Notes under the pieces: model-generated
Told to the model about the DNA's origin: nothing
Databases searched by the model: none
What the model saw: the letters and a program-made list of their open reading frames with translations, nothing else
Shown: piece by piece, positions 25,702-34,568 of the stretch
Layout: every line of letters begins with the position of its first letter
Numbering within the stretch: position 1 is the stretch's first letter
Assembly: GCA_013388425.1 (NCBI GenBank)
Contig: JACADV010000086.1
Span: 18,206-82,205 of the forward strand
DNA length: 64,000 bases
Direction of reading: 5' to 3'
Source of the DNA: Thermoanaerobaculaceae bacterium
Lineage (GTDB): Bacteria; Acidobacteriota; Thermoanaerobaculia; Thermoanaerobaculales; Thermoanaerobaculaceae
Translations under genes and position numbers: made by a program

Positions 25702-26423
25702 CCCCGGTCCTCCGTGAGTTCCAGGAACACGTCCTCCAGGGAACCCGGCCGCGAGGCCAGGCGCTTGATTTCCGCCACCGTCCCGGTGGCGAGGAGCCGT
25801 CCCCGGTGGATCACCCCGACTCGGTCCGCCACCTCCTCCACGATGGGCAGGGTGTGGGTGGACATGAACACGGTCACCCCCTGCCGGGTGCGCTCCTTGA
25901 GGTAGGTGCGGACGGTGCGGATGCTGCGCGGATCCAGGCCCACCCAGGGCTCGTCCACCACCACCACCTGCGGCTCGTGCAGGAAAGTGGCGGCAAAGCA
26001 CAGCTTCTGCCGCATCCCGTGGGAGAGGTCGGCGATCAGCTCGTCCGCCACCTCGGCCACGTCGAAGGCGGCGAGGAGGTCGCCCACGCGCTCCGCCAGG
26101 CCTTTGCCGTCCACCCCGTACAGGCCGGCCACCAGGCGCATGAGCTCAAAGCCGGTGAGCCGCTCGTAGAGGAACGGCTGGTCGGGCACGTAGCCGAGCA
26201 GCCGCTTGGCCTCCACGGGCTGCTGGACGATGTCGAAGCCGCCGATGAACGCCCGCCCGCGGGTGGGGTGGAGCAGGCCGGTGAGGAGCTTGATGGTGGT
26301 GGTCTTCCCCGCCCCGTTCGGACCCAAGAAGCAGAAGAATTCACCGGCCTGGACTTCGAGGTCCAGCTCGGCCACGGCAAGCTTGGCGCCGAACGCCTTG
26401 GTGAGCGAGTTGGTGCGGATCAT
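25698..26423 (-). CDS. ABC transporter ATP-binding protein
   Basis: This 241-residue ATPase has Walker A LGPNGAGKTT, Q-loop region YVPDQPFLYERLTG, a signature sequence DLSHGMRQKL (LSHGM instead of LSGGQ), Walker B VVVVDEPWVGLD and the H-loop His in FMSTHTL. The signature and the overall arrangement are those of ABC-2 exporters. ATG 26423 overlaps the transglutaminase-fold gene stop (ATGA), and its own stop overlaps the permease start, so the three genes are tightly coupled. Confidence 0.92.
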   Translation of the reverse strand: MIRTNSLTKAFGAKLAVAELDLEVQAGEFFCFLGPNGAGKTTTIKLLTGLLHPTRGRAFIGGFDIVQQPVEAKRLLGYVPDQPFLYERLTGFELMRLVAGLYGVDGKGLAERVGDLLAAFDVAEVADELIADLSHGMRQKLCFAATFLHEPQVVVVDEPWVGLDPRSIRTVRTYLKERTRQGVTVFMSTHTLPIVEEVADRVGVIHRGRLLATGTVAEIKRLASRPGSLEDVFLELTEDRG

Positions 26424-27892
26424 TCCACCTCCACCACCTCCACCTGCAGCTGGCCCAGGAAGGCCAGTACCTGACCCCACCGTTCGATGCCGCCCTCCAC
26501 GAGCTTCAGGTGGGTGGCATCGGCCACCTCCTGCCCGAGGGTGGGGTCCACCCACACCCACCGTCCCACCCACACCTCGGGCCAGGCGTGGTAGCCAAAC
26601 GCCTGCAGCTCCTCGCTCCACACCAGCCCCACCGCCATCCGGCACGGCACCCCGGCGGCGCGCGCCAGGGCCGTGAAGAGGACGGTGTGCTCGTTGCAGT
26701 CCCCCTCGCGGCTGGAGAGCACGTCCAGCGCCGAAGGCAGGCTCACCACCGGTTCCTTGGCCACGTGGTCGTGCACCCACCGGTTGAGGCGTTGCACCTT
26801 CTCCCATACCTCGGTGGCCCCGGCCACGGCAGCAGCGGCTGCAGCCCGCACCCGGGGGTGGTCCGACTGCACCAGCGGTTCGGGTGTGAGAAACCCTGTG
26901 GGCAGGAGCGTCTGCGTCCCCCCGGGCAGGGGCCGCTGCGGCTGCACGCGGTAGGTGGCGGGGCGCAGCTGCGCCTGCGTGTCGTCTTCGGGGAGCGCCT
27001 GCTCGATCCCCGACAGGTGCACCACCAGCCGGCGGGCGCCGCGCATTGGTCGCTTGCCCTGGGGCACCACCAGGCTGCGGGCGAGGAGCTCCGGTGGCGC
27101 GGAGGGCTGGTCTCCGGCCAGGGCTTCCTGGCGCGTGAGGCGGCGCAGCCGCACCCCAAAGGGGGTGGTGGCCTCGAGGATCTCCCCCTCGGTATCGGTC
27201 CACACCGTGATGGTGCTGGCGCCGCTGGTCACGAGCAGCGCCTGCGCCGCCTCGGCCGGCCCGCCGCCCGGTGCTTCCGCGCCCTTCGGCCGGCGTACCC
27301 GCACTCGGGTGGGCTGCAGCGTCATGGGGTCGAAGCCGGGGAGCAGCACCTCCTCCCCCGGCGCCAGCGGGGGGAGGGTGCTGCCCAGGGGGGAGAGCCC
27401 GCCGGTAGCAAAGAGTTCCTCGTCCACCCGGGTCGAGAGCGGGATCTCCTCTCCCGCCGAGGTGACCACCGCCTCCAGGAACCCGTCGCGGATCGTGCCG
27501 GCCAGCTCCAGGCGGTGCTCGCCCGAGACCAGCGAACCCGAAAGCTCCGCCTTGCCCGCAGCCAGCGGGCGCCACAGGGAGCCGGCGAGCTGCACGCGCT
27601 CGGTCGAGCCCGCGACGGTGAGGGAGAGGGCAGCGGTGAGGTGCAGCGTGGTCCCTTCCGTACCCCCCCGCTCCTCCGGGCGTTGCACCAGGTGCACCAC
27701 GCCCAGGCGACCGCCGTCGGCGAACACGCCGTACCAGCGCTCCCGAGGCTCGGTGACCGCCTGAGCGGGCCGGAGCCGACCGTGGGCCGGCAGCACCTCG
27801 CGCCGCACGAGCCACACCGTCATCGTTAGCCAGAAGGCCACGATCAGCGACCCGACTAGCCACCGGCGCGCGCGCGCTGCCCCCCCGCTCAC
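26420..27892 (-). CDS. Membrane-anchored transglutaminase-like protein
   Basis: This 490-residue protein has one N-terminal transmembrane helix (about 11-29), a large beta-rich region (about 45-330) and a transglutaminase-like domain (about 350-470). The triad is visible: Cys in SREGDCNEHT, His in FGYHAWPEVWV and Asp in WVDPTLGQ. Such proteins act as cysteine peptidases or amide-modifying enzymes on extracytoplasmic substrates. It precedes an ABC exporter in the same operon. The GTG start at 27892 is placed by a TACAAT box exactly six bases upstream. Confidence 0.85.
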   Translation of the reverse strand: MSGGAARARRWLVGSLIVAFWLTMTVWLVRREVLPAHGRLRPAQAVTEPRERWYGVFADGGRLGVVHLVQRPEERGGTEGTTLHLTAALSLTVAGSTERVQLAGSLWRPLAAGKAELSGSLVSGEHRLELAGTIRDGFLEAVVTSAGEEIPLSTRVDEELFATGGLSPLGSTLPPLAPGEEVLLPGFDPMTLQPTRVRVRRPKGAEAPGGGPAEAAQALLVTSGASTITVWTDTEGEILEATTPFGVRLRRLTRQEALAGDQPSAPPELLARSLVVPQGKRPMRGARRLVVHLSGIEQALPEDDTQAQLRPATYRVQPQRPLPGGTQTLLPTGFLTPEPLVQSDHPRVRAAAAAAVAGATEVWEKVQRLNRWVHDHVAKEPVVSLPSALDVLSSREGDCNEHTVLFTALARAAGVPCRMAVGLVWSEELQAFGYHAWPEVWVGRWVWVDPTLGQEVADATHLKLVEGGIERWGQVLAFLGQLQVEVVEVE

Positions 27893-27898
27893 ACCGGC

Positions 27899-27904
27899 AT
27901 TGTA
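27899..27904 (-). promoter_or_regulatory. -10 box of leaderless transglutaminase-operon promoter
   Basis: TACAAT on the minus strand, followed by six bases (GCCGGT) and the GTG at 27892. Confidence 0.55.
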
Positions 27905-28003
27905 GGTGGGCTGCGCCGATTCCCCGCCCGTGTTTCGCGCACGGGCGGGGTGGCGGAGGGGGGCGGTGGCGCTCGCGCCGGCAGGGATCCCGAGGCTGCG
28001 CCT

Positions 28004-28220
28004 CCCCTTTCGTCATCCTGAGGCCGCGCTTCCCCTTTCGTCATCCTGAGCCTGCGCTTCCCCTTTCGTCATCCTGAGCCTGCGGAGCAGGCGAAGGATC
28101 CCGTCATTGATGGAGCGCCGGCGATCGTGCGGCAGCCGTGCCAGCATTGTCGAGACCCTTCGCCCGCCTGCGGCGGGCTCAGGGTGACGGGGGAGAAAGG
28201 GGCGGGCTCAGGGTGACGGG
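28004..28220. repeat. Intergenic GTCATCCTGAG-type repeat array
   Basis: The 373-base gap 27905-28265 contains no credible gene. It has three tandem copies of a 28-base unit (starts 28004, 28032, 28060) built on CCCCTTTCGTCATCCTGAG; the third continues into GCGAAGGATCCCGTCA. After about 65 bases, two inverse-orientation copies based on GGCTCAGGGTGACGGG lie 29 bases apart (about 28173-28190 and 28202-28219). The array could fold into a long hairpin. A related element occurs at the right end of the window. Confidence 0.8.
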
Positions 28221-28265
28221 AAGGCGCAGCGGCCTGCGGCCGCTTCAAAAGCCCAGGGCGCGCCG

Positions 28266-28583
28266 TCACTCCCAGATCCCGAGCTCGGCCTTGACCTCGT
28301 CGGAGGCGTCGGTTCTGGGGTCCCAGGGGGGATCCCACTCCATGAGGACGCTGGCCGACGCAACACCGGGGAGGGTCCGCAGGGTGTGCTCCACGGCCGC
28401 GACAATCTGGGGGCCCTCGGGGCAAAACGGGGTGGTGAGGGTCATGGTGACGGTGACGGAGGTGCGATCCTCGGAGAGCTCGATGCGCCGCACCAGGCCC
28501 AGCTCGACGATGGAGATGCCGATCTCGGGGTCGGTGATGGGGGCCAGGGCCCGCTTGACAGTTTCCGCGTCGAGGGTGCTCAT
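28266..28583 (-). CDS. sufT: SufT-like MIP18/DUF59 iron-sulfur assembly protein
   Basis: This 105-residue single-domain DUF59 protein has the characteristic ALAPITDPEIGISIVELGLV and the conserved Cys in LTTPFCPEGP. Proteins of this family help mature Fe-S proteins. It is last in the suf operon; ATG 28583 overlaps the sufU stop (ATGA). Context makes SufT the best label, although PaaD-like proteins share the fold. Confidence 0.9.
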   Translation of the reverse strand: MSTLDAETVKRALAPITDPEIGISIVELGLVRRIELSEDRTSVTVTMTLTTPFCPEGPQIVAAVEHTLRTLPGVASASVLMEWDPPWDPRTDASDEVKAELGIWE

Positions 28584-29071
28584 GGCGCCCCCTCCTCTTC
28601 GCTGGTGGTTTCCGCCTGGGCGTGTCCCTGCCGCCAGGCGCGCAGGGCGTCGCGCAGCGTCACCCACGGCAGGAGGGCGCACTTGACCCGGACCGGGAAG
28701 TGCTTGACGCCTTCCAGCGCCTCCAGGTCGCCAGGGTCGCTGCCGGTGGGCCAGGTGCCACCGTGCATGACGCTGCGGAACGTCTCCACCTGCGCCTCTG
28801 CCTCGCCCACCGAGCGGCCGGGGACGAGTTCCGCCATCATCGACCCGGAGGCAGTACAGATGGCGCAGCCGTGTCCCTGGATTTCCACGCCAGCGATGCG
28901 CTCGCCGTCCAGGGCGACGGCCAGCTCCACCTCGTCGCCGCACACCGGGTTGAAGCCATGGGCACGGGCATCCACCCGCGGCAGGGGGTGGCGGCCGCGC
29001 GGGTGGCGGTGGTGGTCCAGGACCACCTCGCGGTACAGCTCGTCCAGGTTGACTTCGCCATGCTCAGACAC
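28580..29071 (-). CDS. sufU: Iron-sulfur cluster scaffold/sulfur-transfer protein SufU
   Basis: This 163-residue protein has the three Cys positions and the Asp of SufU: NPVCGDEV, GCAICTASGSMMAE and VKCALLPW. SufU accepts persulfide sulfur from SufS through a zinc-bound Cys. The start is GTG 29071 with GGGGGGAGGA upstream; an upstream in-frame ORF extension has no homology. The DHHRHPRGRHPLP region is the usual N-terminal 'DHYK.PRN.G'-like motif. Confidence 0.92.
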   Translation of the reverse strand: MSEHGEVNLDELYREVVLDHHRHPRGRHPLPRVDARAHGFNPVCGDEVELAVALDGERIAGVEIQGHGCAICTASGSMMAELVPGRSVGEAEAQVETFRSVMHGGTWPTGSDPGDLEALEGVKHFPVRVKCALLPWVTLRDALRAWRQGHAQAETTSEEEGAP

Positions 29072-29194
29072 GAGAGTCCTCCCCCCCGCGGCGAGGGGGA
29101 ACGAACAGCCGGGACAGGCGTGAGAGGGGCCAGCAGGTGAGGCGGCCAGGCCAAGGGGTGCCTCCAGCCAGGGGCGCGGAAGCACTTGCCACGG

Positions 29195-30460
29195 TCACGA
29201 GGCTGCTCCCCCCACGCCAAAGTACGCCCGGGCGTGGCGCAGGCCCTCCACGAGGGCGTCCACATCGTCGCGGTGGTTGTAGATGGCAAACGAGGCCCGC
29301 GCCGTGGCGGGGACGCCGAGCCGGCGCATCAAGGGCTGGGCGCAGTGGTGGCCGGCGCGCACCGCCACCCCGTGGGTGTCCAGGATCGTCGCCAGGTCGT
29401 GGGGGTGGATCTGGGGATCGGCAAAGGACACGAGCCCGCCGCGCTCGCTGGCGTCCCTGGGGCCGTGGATCTCGAGTCCCCCCAGGGAAGCCAGGCGCTC
29501 GAGGGCGTAGCCGGTGAGCTCCACCTCGTGCCGGCGCACCGCGTCCATGCCCAGCTCCTCCAGGAGGTCCAGCGCCGCGGTAAAGGCCACCGCGTCAGCA
29601 ATGTTCGGGGTGCCCGCCTCGAACTTGTAGGGGATGTCGTTCCAGGAAGCGTAGTCCAGGCGCACCTCGCGGATCATCTCGCCACCCCCGTAGAGGGGCT
29701 GCATCATTTCCAGCAGTTCCGGCCGCCCCACCAGGAAGCCCAGGCCCGTAGGGCCGTACATCTTGTGCGCGGAGAAGGCGAGGAAATCACACCCCAGCGC
29801 GGCAAAGTCCACCTGGAGGTGGGGCACGGCCTGGGCGCCGTCCACCACCACCACCGCCCCCACGCGGCGCGCCGCCTCGGCCATCTCGGCGACGGGGTTG
29901 ATGGTACCGAGGACGTTGGACATGGCGGTCACGGCCACGATGCGCGTGCGCGGGGAGAGGAGCTGCGCGAAGACGCGCAGGTTGAGGCGGCCGTTGTCGT
30001 CGATGGGGACGTGCCGGAGGGCAACGCCCCGCTGGCGGGCGAGCATGATCCAGGGGACCAGGTTGGAGTGGTGCTCCATCTCGGTGAGCAGCACCTCGTC
30101 GCCCACCGAGAGCCGCTCCCCCCAGGAGCGTGCCACCAGGTTCAACGCCTCGGTGGCGTTGCGGGTCATGATGACGCCGCGGGGATCGGGGGCGCCCACG
30201 AAGCGGGCGACGCGGCGCCGCGTGAACTCGAAGGCGGCGGTGGCCTCCTCGGCCAGGGTATGCACGCCGCGGTGCACGTTGGCGTTGAGGGTGGTGTAGT
30301 AGCGGGCCAGGGCAGCCAGCACCGTGTCGGGTTTCTGGGTGGTGGCGGCATTGTCCAGGTAGACGAGGCGCCGCCCGTGCACCGTGCGTGAGAGGATGGG
30401 GAAGTGGGCTGCCAGCACCTTCGGGTCGAAGCTCGATGCCTGGGGGGAGGGGGCGAGCAT
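29195..30460 (-). CDS. sufS: Cysteine desulfurase SufS
   Basis: This 421-residue PLP enzyme converts cysteine to alanine and a persulfide for Fe-S assembly. It has LDNAATTQKP at the N-terminus, the EMEHHSNLVPW motif, the PLP Lys in FSAHKMYGPTG, and the catalytic Cys in RAGHHCAQPLM. ATG 30460 has GGAG five bases upstream; a GTG at 30466 overlapping the sufD stop is the alternative start. A gap of about 120 bases separates it from sufU without a clear promoter. Confidence 0.96.
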   Translation of the reverse strand: MLAPSPQASSFDPKVLAAHFPILSRTVHGRRLVYLDNAATTQKPDTVLAALARYYTTLNANVHRGVHTLAEEATAAFEFTRRRVARFVGAPDPRGVIMTRNATEALNLVARSWGERLSVGDEVLLTEMEHHSNLVPWIMLARQRGVALRHVPIDDNGRLNLRVFAQLLSPRTRIVAVTAMSNVLGTINPVAEMAEAARRVGAVVVVDGAQAVPHLQVDFAALGCDFLAFSAHKMYGPTGLGFLVGRPELLEMMQPLYGGGEMIREVRLDYASWNDIPYKFEAGTPNIADAVAFTAALDLLEELGMDAVRRHEVELTGYALERLASLGGLEIHGPRDASERGGLVSFADPQIHPHDLATILDTHGVAVRAGHHCAQPLMRRLGVPATARASFAIYNHRDDVDALVEGLRHARAYFGVGGAAS

Positions 30461-30462
30461 GG

Positions 30463-31731
30463 TCACTCCGCGTGCAGGCGTGCCGCCACCAGCGCTTCCA
30501 GGCGCTGCCGGGTGGACTCGGGCAGGCGCGCCAGTGTCTGGTCCAGGAAGCCGTAAACGATGAGGCGCAGCGCCTGACTTCTTGGCAAGCCGCGGCTTGC
30601 CAGGTAGAAGAGCTGCTCCGGATCGATGGGCGCCACCGTGGCCCCGTGGGAGCAGCGCACGTTTTGGTTGGCGATCTCCAGCTCGGGGATCGACTCGGCA
30701 CGCGCCCCCCGCGAGAGCAAGAGGTTGCGGTTCTCCTGGTAAGCCTCGCACTCCGGTGCGTCGGCGGCAATGCGGATCAGGCCGGTGTAGGCGGAGCGGG
30801 CGGTGTCGGCCAGCGCTACCTTGAAGTCCAGGTTCGAGTTGGTCTTCCCCGCCAGGTGGTGGTGCTCGGTGTGGTGGTCGAAGCGTTGCCGGTCCCCGCC
30901 CATGGCCACGCCAAACGTGGCCACCTCCGCCCCTTCGCCCACGAGCTCCGCGCCCACGTCGGCCTTGTACAGGGCGCCGCCGAAGGAGGCCAGGGCCAGC
31001 TGCAGGCGTGCCCCGCTGGCGACGCGGGCCCGGGTGGTGAGGTGGCCGCTGACCCCTTCCTCCCAGCGCTGGATGAGGGCGTGGCGCACGCGGGCGTTTT
31101 CCTCCACCAGGAGCTCGCTCACCCCCACCACCTGGGCGCCGCTTTCCCCGCCCAGGTGCCCCTCGAGGATCTCGAAGGAGCTGCCAGCCTCGGCGAGGAC
31201 GAGCACGCGCGGCACGGCCACGCGCCCGCCGGGGCCGGCGAGCAGGCGCAGGCGGATGGGCTCTTCCAGCTCCACGCCCCGGGGCACCCGTACCAGCACG
31301 CCGCCCCGCCAGGCGGCGGCGTTGATGGCTTCGAACAAGCCGTGACGGGCAGGAACGGTGCTACCGACGAGTTCGGCCGCCTGGGAGCGGTGCAGGTCCT
31401 CCACCACCACCCCGGCCCGGCGCGCCTCCTCCGAGAGCTCCACAAGCCGGATGGCGCCGCCGGCCACCAGGACCGCAGCGGCAGCGGGGTCCTCCTGGCG
31501 CCACTCCCCGGGCAGCGGGAGCGGGAGCGGTTCGGTGGGGTCGTGGGCTGGCAGGAGCTGCGCCGGGTTGGTGTACCGCCACAGGTGGCGGGCCCGATCG
31601 GGCAGCACGAGGGGGTCGAGGAGCGCGCGGGCCTCCTCGCGCATCCGGCGCAGGAATTCGCCTTCCCCTGCTGCTTGCGACAACTGGGCAATGTGGTCGA
31701 GTTGTACTCTCGGGATGGCTTCAGCGCTCAT
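30463..31731 (-). CDS. sufD: Fe-S assembly protein SufD
   Basis: This 422-residue SufB/SufD-family protein forms the SufBC2D scaffold complex with SufB and SufC. Family features are FDHHTEHHHLAGKTNSNLDFK, the Tyr-Thr-Gly-Leu-Ile-Arg-Ile strand and the C-terminal PIDPEQLFYLASRGL. ATG 31731 has AAGGGGA upstream and follows sufB by 29 bases. Confidence 0.95.
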   Translation of the reverse strand: MSAEAIPRVQLDHIAQLSQAAGEGEFLRRMREEARALLDPLVLPDRARHLWRYTNPAQLLPAHDPTEPLPLPLPGEWRQEDPAAAAVLVAGGAIRLVELSEEARRAGVVVEDLHRSQAAELVGSTVPARHGLFEAINAAAWRGGVLVRVPRGVELEEPIRLRLLAGPGGRVAVPRVLVLAEAGSSFEILEGHLGGESGAQVVGVSELLVEENARVRHALIQRWEEGVSGHLTTRARVASGARLQLALASFGGALYKADVGAELVGEGAEVATFGVAMGGDRQRFDHHTEHHHLAGKTNSNLDFKVALADTARSAYTGLIRIAADAPECEAYQENRNLLLSRGARAESIPELEIANQNVRCSHGATVAPIDPEQLFYLASRGLPRSQALRLIVYGFLDQTLARLPESTRQRLEALVAARLHAE

Positions 31732-31760
31732 GGTGTCCCCTTCTCAAACGGCCCGGTGCA

Positions 31761-33182
31761 TCACCCCACCGACCCTTCCATCTCCAGGGCGATGAGCCGG
31801 TTGAGCTCGACGGCGTACTCCATGGGCAGCTCCTTGACGAACGGCTCGATGAAGCCGTTGACGATCATCAGTCGCGCCGCCTCTTCGCTCAAGCCGCGTG
31901 AGCGCAGGTAGAAGAGCTGCTCGTCGCCCAGCTTGGAAACCCGCGCCTCGTGCTCCACGCGCACCTCCTCCTCGTCCACCTCCATGGTGGGGTAGGTGTC
32001 GGTGCGCGCCGTGTCGCCGATCAAGAGGGCGTCGCACTGCACGGTGGTCTTGCAGCCGCGGGCGCCCTTCTGGATCTTCACCAGACCGCGGTAGCTGGCG
32101 CGCCCCCCGTCCTTGGAGATGGACTTGGAGGTGATCTGGGAGGTGGTGTTGGGGGCCAGGTGGATCATCTTGGCCCCCGCGTCCTGGTGCTGGCCGGGGC
32201 CGGCGAAGGCGATGGAGAGCACCTCCCCGTGGGCCCGCTCCCCCTTGAGGATCACCGCCGGGTACTTCATGGTCAGGCAGGAGCCGATGTTCCCGTCCAC
32301 CCACTCCACAGTGGCGCCCTCGTGGGCTACCGCGCGCTTGGTCACGAGGTTGAACACGTTGGTGGACCAGTTCTGGATGGTGGTGTAGCGGATGTGGGCG
32401 TCCTTGAGGGCGATCAACTCCACCACCGCCGAGTGCAGGGAGTTGGAGGAGTAGACGGGGGCCGTGCACCCCTCGATGTAGTGGACGCTGGAACCCTCGT
32501 CGGCAATGATCAAGGTACGTTCGAACTGGCCCATGTTCTGGGCGTTGATGCGGAAGTAGGCCTGCAGGGGGATCGCCACTCGGGTGTGGGGCGGCACGTA
32601 GATGAAAGAGCCCCCCGACCACACGGCGCTGTTGAGGGCGGCAAACTTGTTGTCGGCAGCGGGGATGACGGTACCAAAGTAGCGGCGGACGATCTCCTCG
32701 TGCTCGCGCAGGCCCGAGTCCATGTCTAGGAAGATCACCCCCTGCTTGGTCAGCTCTTCCTTGACCGAGTGGTAGACCACCTCCGACTCGTACTGCGCCG
32801 TGACGCCCGCCAAGAACTTGCGCTCCGCCTCGGGGATGCCCAGGCGGTCGAAGGTGCGCTTGATGTTCTCGGGGACCTCCTCCCAGCTCGTGCCCGACTT
32901 TTCCGTGGAGCGCAGGTAGTAGGTGATCGCCTCGAAATCGATGCGCGCCAGCATCTCGGTGTTGCCCCAGCTGGGCATGGGCTTGGCGAGGAAGATGTCC
33001 AAGGCCTTGTGGCGGAAGGCGCGCATCCACTCGGGCTCCTGCTTGAGGCGCGAGATCATCTCCACCACCTCGTGGGACAGGCCCTTGGGCGCCTTGACGA
33101 AGTACTCCTCGGGATCGTGGAAGCCGTAGCGCTCGGTGTAGTCCTGCCCGAGGTTGGCGAGGCTCGGCGGGGTGGCCATCAT
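31761..33182 (-). CDS. sufB: Fe-S assembly protein SufB
   Basis: This 473-residue scaffold subunit has the family core [27 protein letters not shown], the Cys-containing [21 protein letters not shown] and the C-terminal [23 protein letters not shown] motif. The N-terminus carries YTERYGF, typical of SufB. Two ATGs (33182 and 33179) occur in tandem and overlap the sufC stop. Confidence 0.97.
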   Translation of the reverse strand: MMATPPSLANLGQDYTERYGFHDPEEYFVKAPKGLSHEVVEMISRLKQEPEWMRAFRHKALDIFLAKPMPSWGNTEMLARIDFEAITYYLRSTEKSGTSWEEVPENIKRTFDRLGIPEAERKFLAGVTAQYESEVVYHSVKEELTKQGVIFLDMDSGLREHEEIVRRYFGTVIPAADNKFAALNSAVWSGGSFIYVPPHTRVAIPLQAYFRINAQNMGQFERTLIIADEGSSVHYIEGCTAPVYSSNSLHSAVVELIALKDAHIRYTTIQNWSTNVFNLVTKRAVAHEGATVEWVDGNIGSCLTMKYPAVILKGERAHGEVLSIAFAGPGQHQDAGAKMIHLAPNTTSQITSKSISKDGGRASYRGLVKIQKGARGCKTTVQCDALLIGDTARTDTYPTMEVDEEEVRVEHEARVSKLGDEQLFYLRSRGLSEEAARLMIVNGFIEPFVKELPMEYAVELNRLIALEMEGSVG

Positions 33183-33946
33183 GCACCTCCCATGGCCGCC
33201 TGCTGCTCGAGCCAGTCGTAGCCCCGCTCCTCGAGGGTGAGGGCAAGCTCCGCTCCGCCCGAGTGGGCAATGCGGCCGTCGATGAAGACGTGCACTACGT
33301 CGGGTTTCACGTAGTTCAAGAGGCGCTGGTAGTGGGTGACGAGGAGGATCCCAGTGCCATTGGCAGCGGCGGCGTTGATCCCCTTGGCCACCACCTTGAG
33401 GGCGTCGATGTCGAGCCCGGAATCGGTCTCGTCCAGGAGCGCAAAACGCGGCTCGAGCATGCGCAGTTGCAGCACCTCCAGCCGCTTCTTCTCGCCGCCC
33501 GAGAAACCATCGTTGAGGTAGCGGCTGGCGAAGGCGGCATCCATCTCCAGCTCCTCCATGCGCGTGAGGAGTTGCTTGCGGAACTCCCGCACGCTCACCT
33601 CCTCCCCGCGCCGGGCGGTGACGGCCGCGCGCAGGAAGGAGGCCACCGTCACCCCGGGCACCGCCACCGGGTACTGGAAGGCGAGGAACAACCCCTTGCG
33701 GGCCTTCTCGTCGGGAGAAAGGGCAGTGATCTCCTCGCCCTCCAGGAAGACGCGCCCCTCCAGGGTGTAGGCCGGGTGCCCCATGAGGGCAGCCACCAAG
33801 GTCGATTTGCCGGAGCCGTTGGGGCCCATGATGGCGTGGATTTCGCCGTGGGGGATGGCCAGGTCCACCCCCTTGACGATCTCCTTCTCGCCAATGAACA
33901 CGTGCACTCCGGAGCAGGAGAACAGCGGTCGGTTTTCTTCACTCAT
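33179..33946 (-). CDS. sufC: Fe-S assembly ATPase SufC
   Basis: This 255-residue ABC-type ATPase has Walker [10 protein letters not shown], the signature [14 protein letters not shown] (family-specific) and Walker [13 protein letters not shown], where ABC transporters have DEP. SufC powers cluster assembly by SufBD. The ATG at 33946 is 12 bases after the rrf2-family regulator stop, so the operon runs regulator-C-B-D-S-U-T. Confidence 0.97.
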   Translation of the reverse strand: MSEENRPLFSCSGVHVFIGEKEIVKGVDLAIPHGEIHAIMGPNGSGKSTLVAALMGHPAYTLEGRVFLEGEEITALSPDEKARKGLFLAFQYPVAVPGVTVASFLRAAVTARRGEEVSVREFRKQLLTRMEELEMDAAFASRYLNDGFSGGEKKRLEVLQLRMLEPRFALLDETDSGLDIDALKVVAKGINAAAANGTGILLVTHYQRLLNYVKPDVVHVFIDGRIAHSGGAELALTLEERGYDWLEQQAAMGGA

Positions 33947-33957
33947 GGCACACCTCA

Positions 33958-34455
33958 TCAAACGGTTGGCCGCTGGCCCTCGCTCCCGCTGTCGTGGCGG
34001 GCGAGGGGCCAGCGGGCAGCTAGACGGTCCCGTGTGGCCCGTTCCCCCGTGGCCAGGTCGGCCAGGGTGGTGCGGGTAAAGAAGTCTTCCAACAGGGCGT
34101 CGAGATGGCTCCACACCGGGCGCAGGGCGCACTCGGACAGGCGCAGGCAGGGCGCCTGCCCGCGGTGGCTGCGCCGGTGGCAGAAGCCAGCGTCGAAGAG
34201 ACGGCGACCCACGGCAGCGAGGATGCGCGCCACGGTGATCGCCTCGGGGGGCTCGGCGAGCCGGTAGCCGCCACTGCGGCCGCGTGCAGCCACCACGAGA
34301 CCGGCCCGACGCAGCTGGCCCAGCACCTTGGCGGCAAACGGTTCCGCCAGGCCCTCGGCAGCGGCCAGCTCGCTCAGGGAGACGGTCGCGGTGGGGTGCA
34401 AGGCCAGCTGCACCATGCACCGCATCCCCACTTCCTCGCTGGCGGTAATCTTCAC
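33958..34455 (-). CDS. Rrf2-family regulator of the suf operon
   Basis: This 165-residue Rrf2 protein has a winged helix (about 1-85; [56 protein letters not shown]) and three Cys spaced C-x10-C-x5-C in a [21 protein letters not shown] region, the place where IscR-like proteins bind an Fe-S cluster. It is the first gene of the suf operon and probably senses cluster status. GTG 34455 follows GGGAGGGACGGAG. Confidence 0.88.
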   Translation of the reverse strand: MKITASEEVGMRCMVQLALHPTATVSLSELAAAEGLAEPFAAKVLGQLRRAGLVVAARGRSGGYRLAEPPEAITVARILAAVGRRLFDAGFCHRRSHRGQAPCLRLSECALRPVWSHLDALLEDFFTRTTLADLATGERATRDRLAARWPLARHDSGSEGQRPTV

Positions 34456-34526
34456 GGCTCCGTCCCTCCCGCCGGTCGCACGGCCCCGGCACAGGGGGCA
34501 ACGGGGAAAAGCGGAGAAAAATTTCC

Positions 34527-34533
34527 TGAATTC
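34527..34533. promoter_or_regulatory. AT-rich patch, candidate operator of the suf operon
   Basis: The short AT-rich imperfect inverted repeat around 34518-34533 (AAATTTCCTGAATT) stands out in very GC-rich DNA about 70 bases before the rrf2 start. It could be the promoter/operator for the operon's own regulator. This is a position-based guess. Confidence 0.3.
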
Positions 34534-34534
34534 G

Positions 34535-34561
34535 CCCCACCGGTACCGGTGGCCGGTGGGG
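34535..34561 (-). terminator. Hairpin downstream of the secreted two-domain gene
   Basis: CCCCACCGG and CCGGTGGGG form a 9-bp stem with a 9-base loop eight bases after the stop codon at 34569; a T-rich stretch follows about 15 bases later on the minus strand. It may separate this gene from the suf operon. Confidence 0.5.
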
Positions 34562-34568
34562 CGCCCCC

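Noticed and set aside
28004..28087. Possible CRISPR array from a 28-base periodicity
   Set aside because: The repeats abut directly with no unique spacers, and no cas genes are near.
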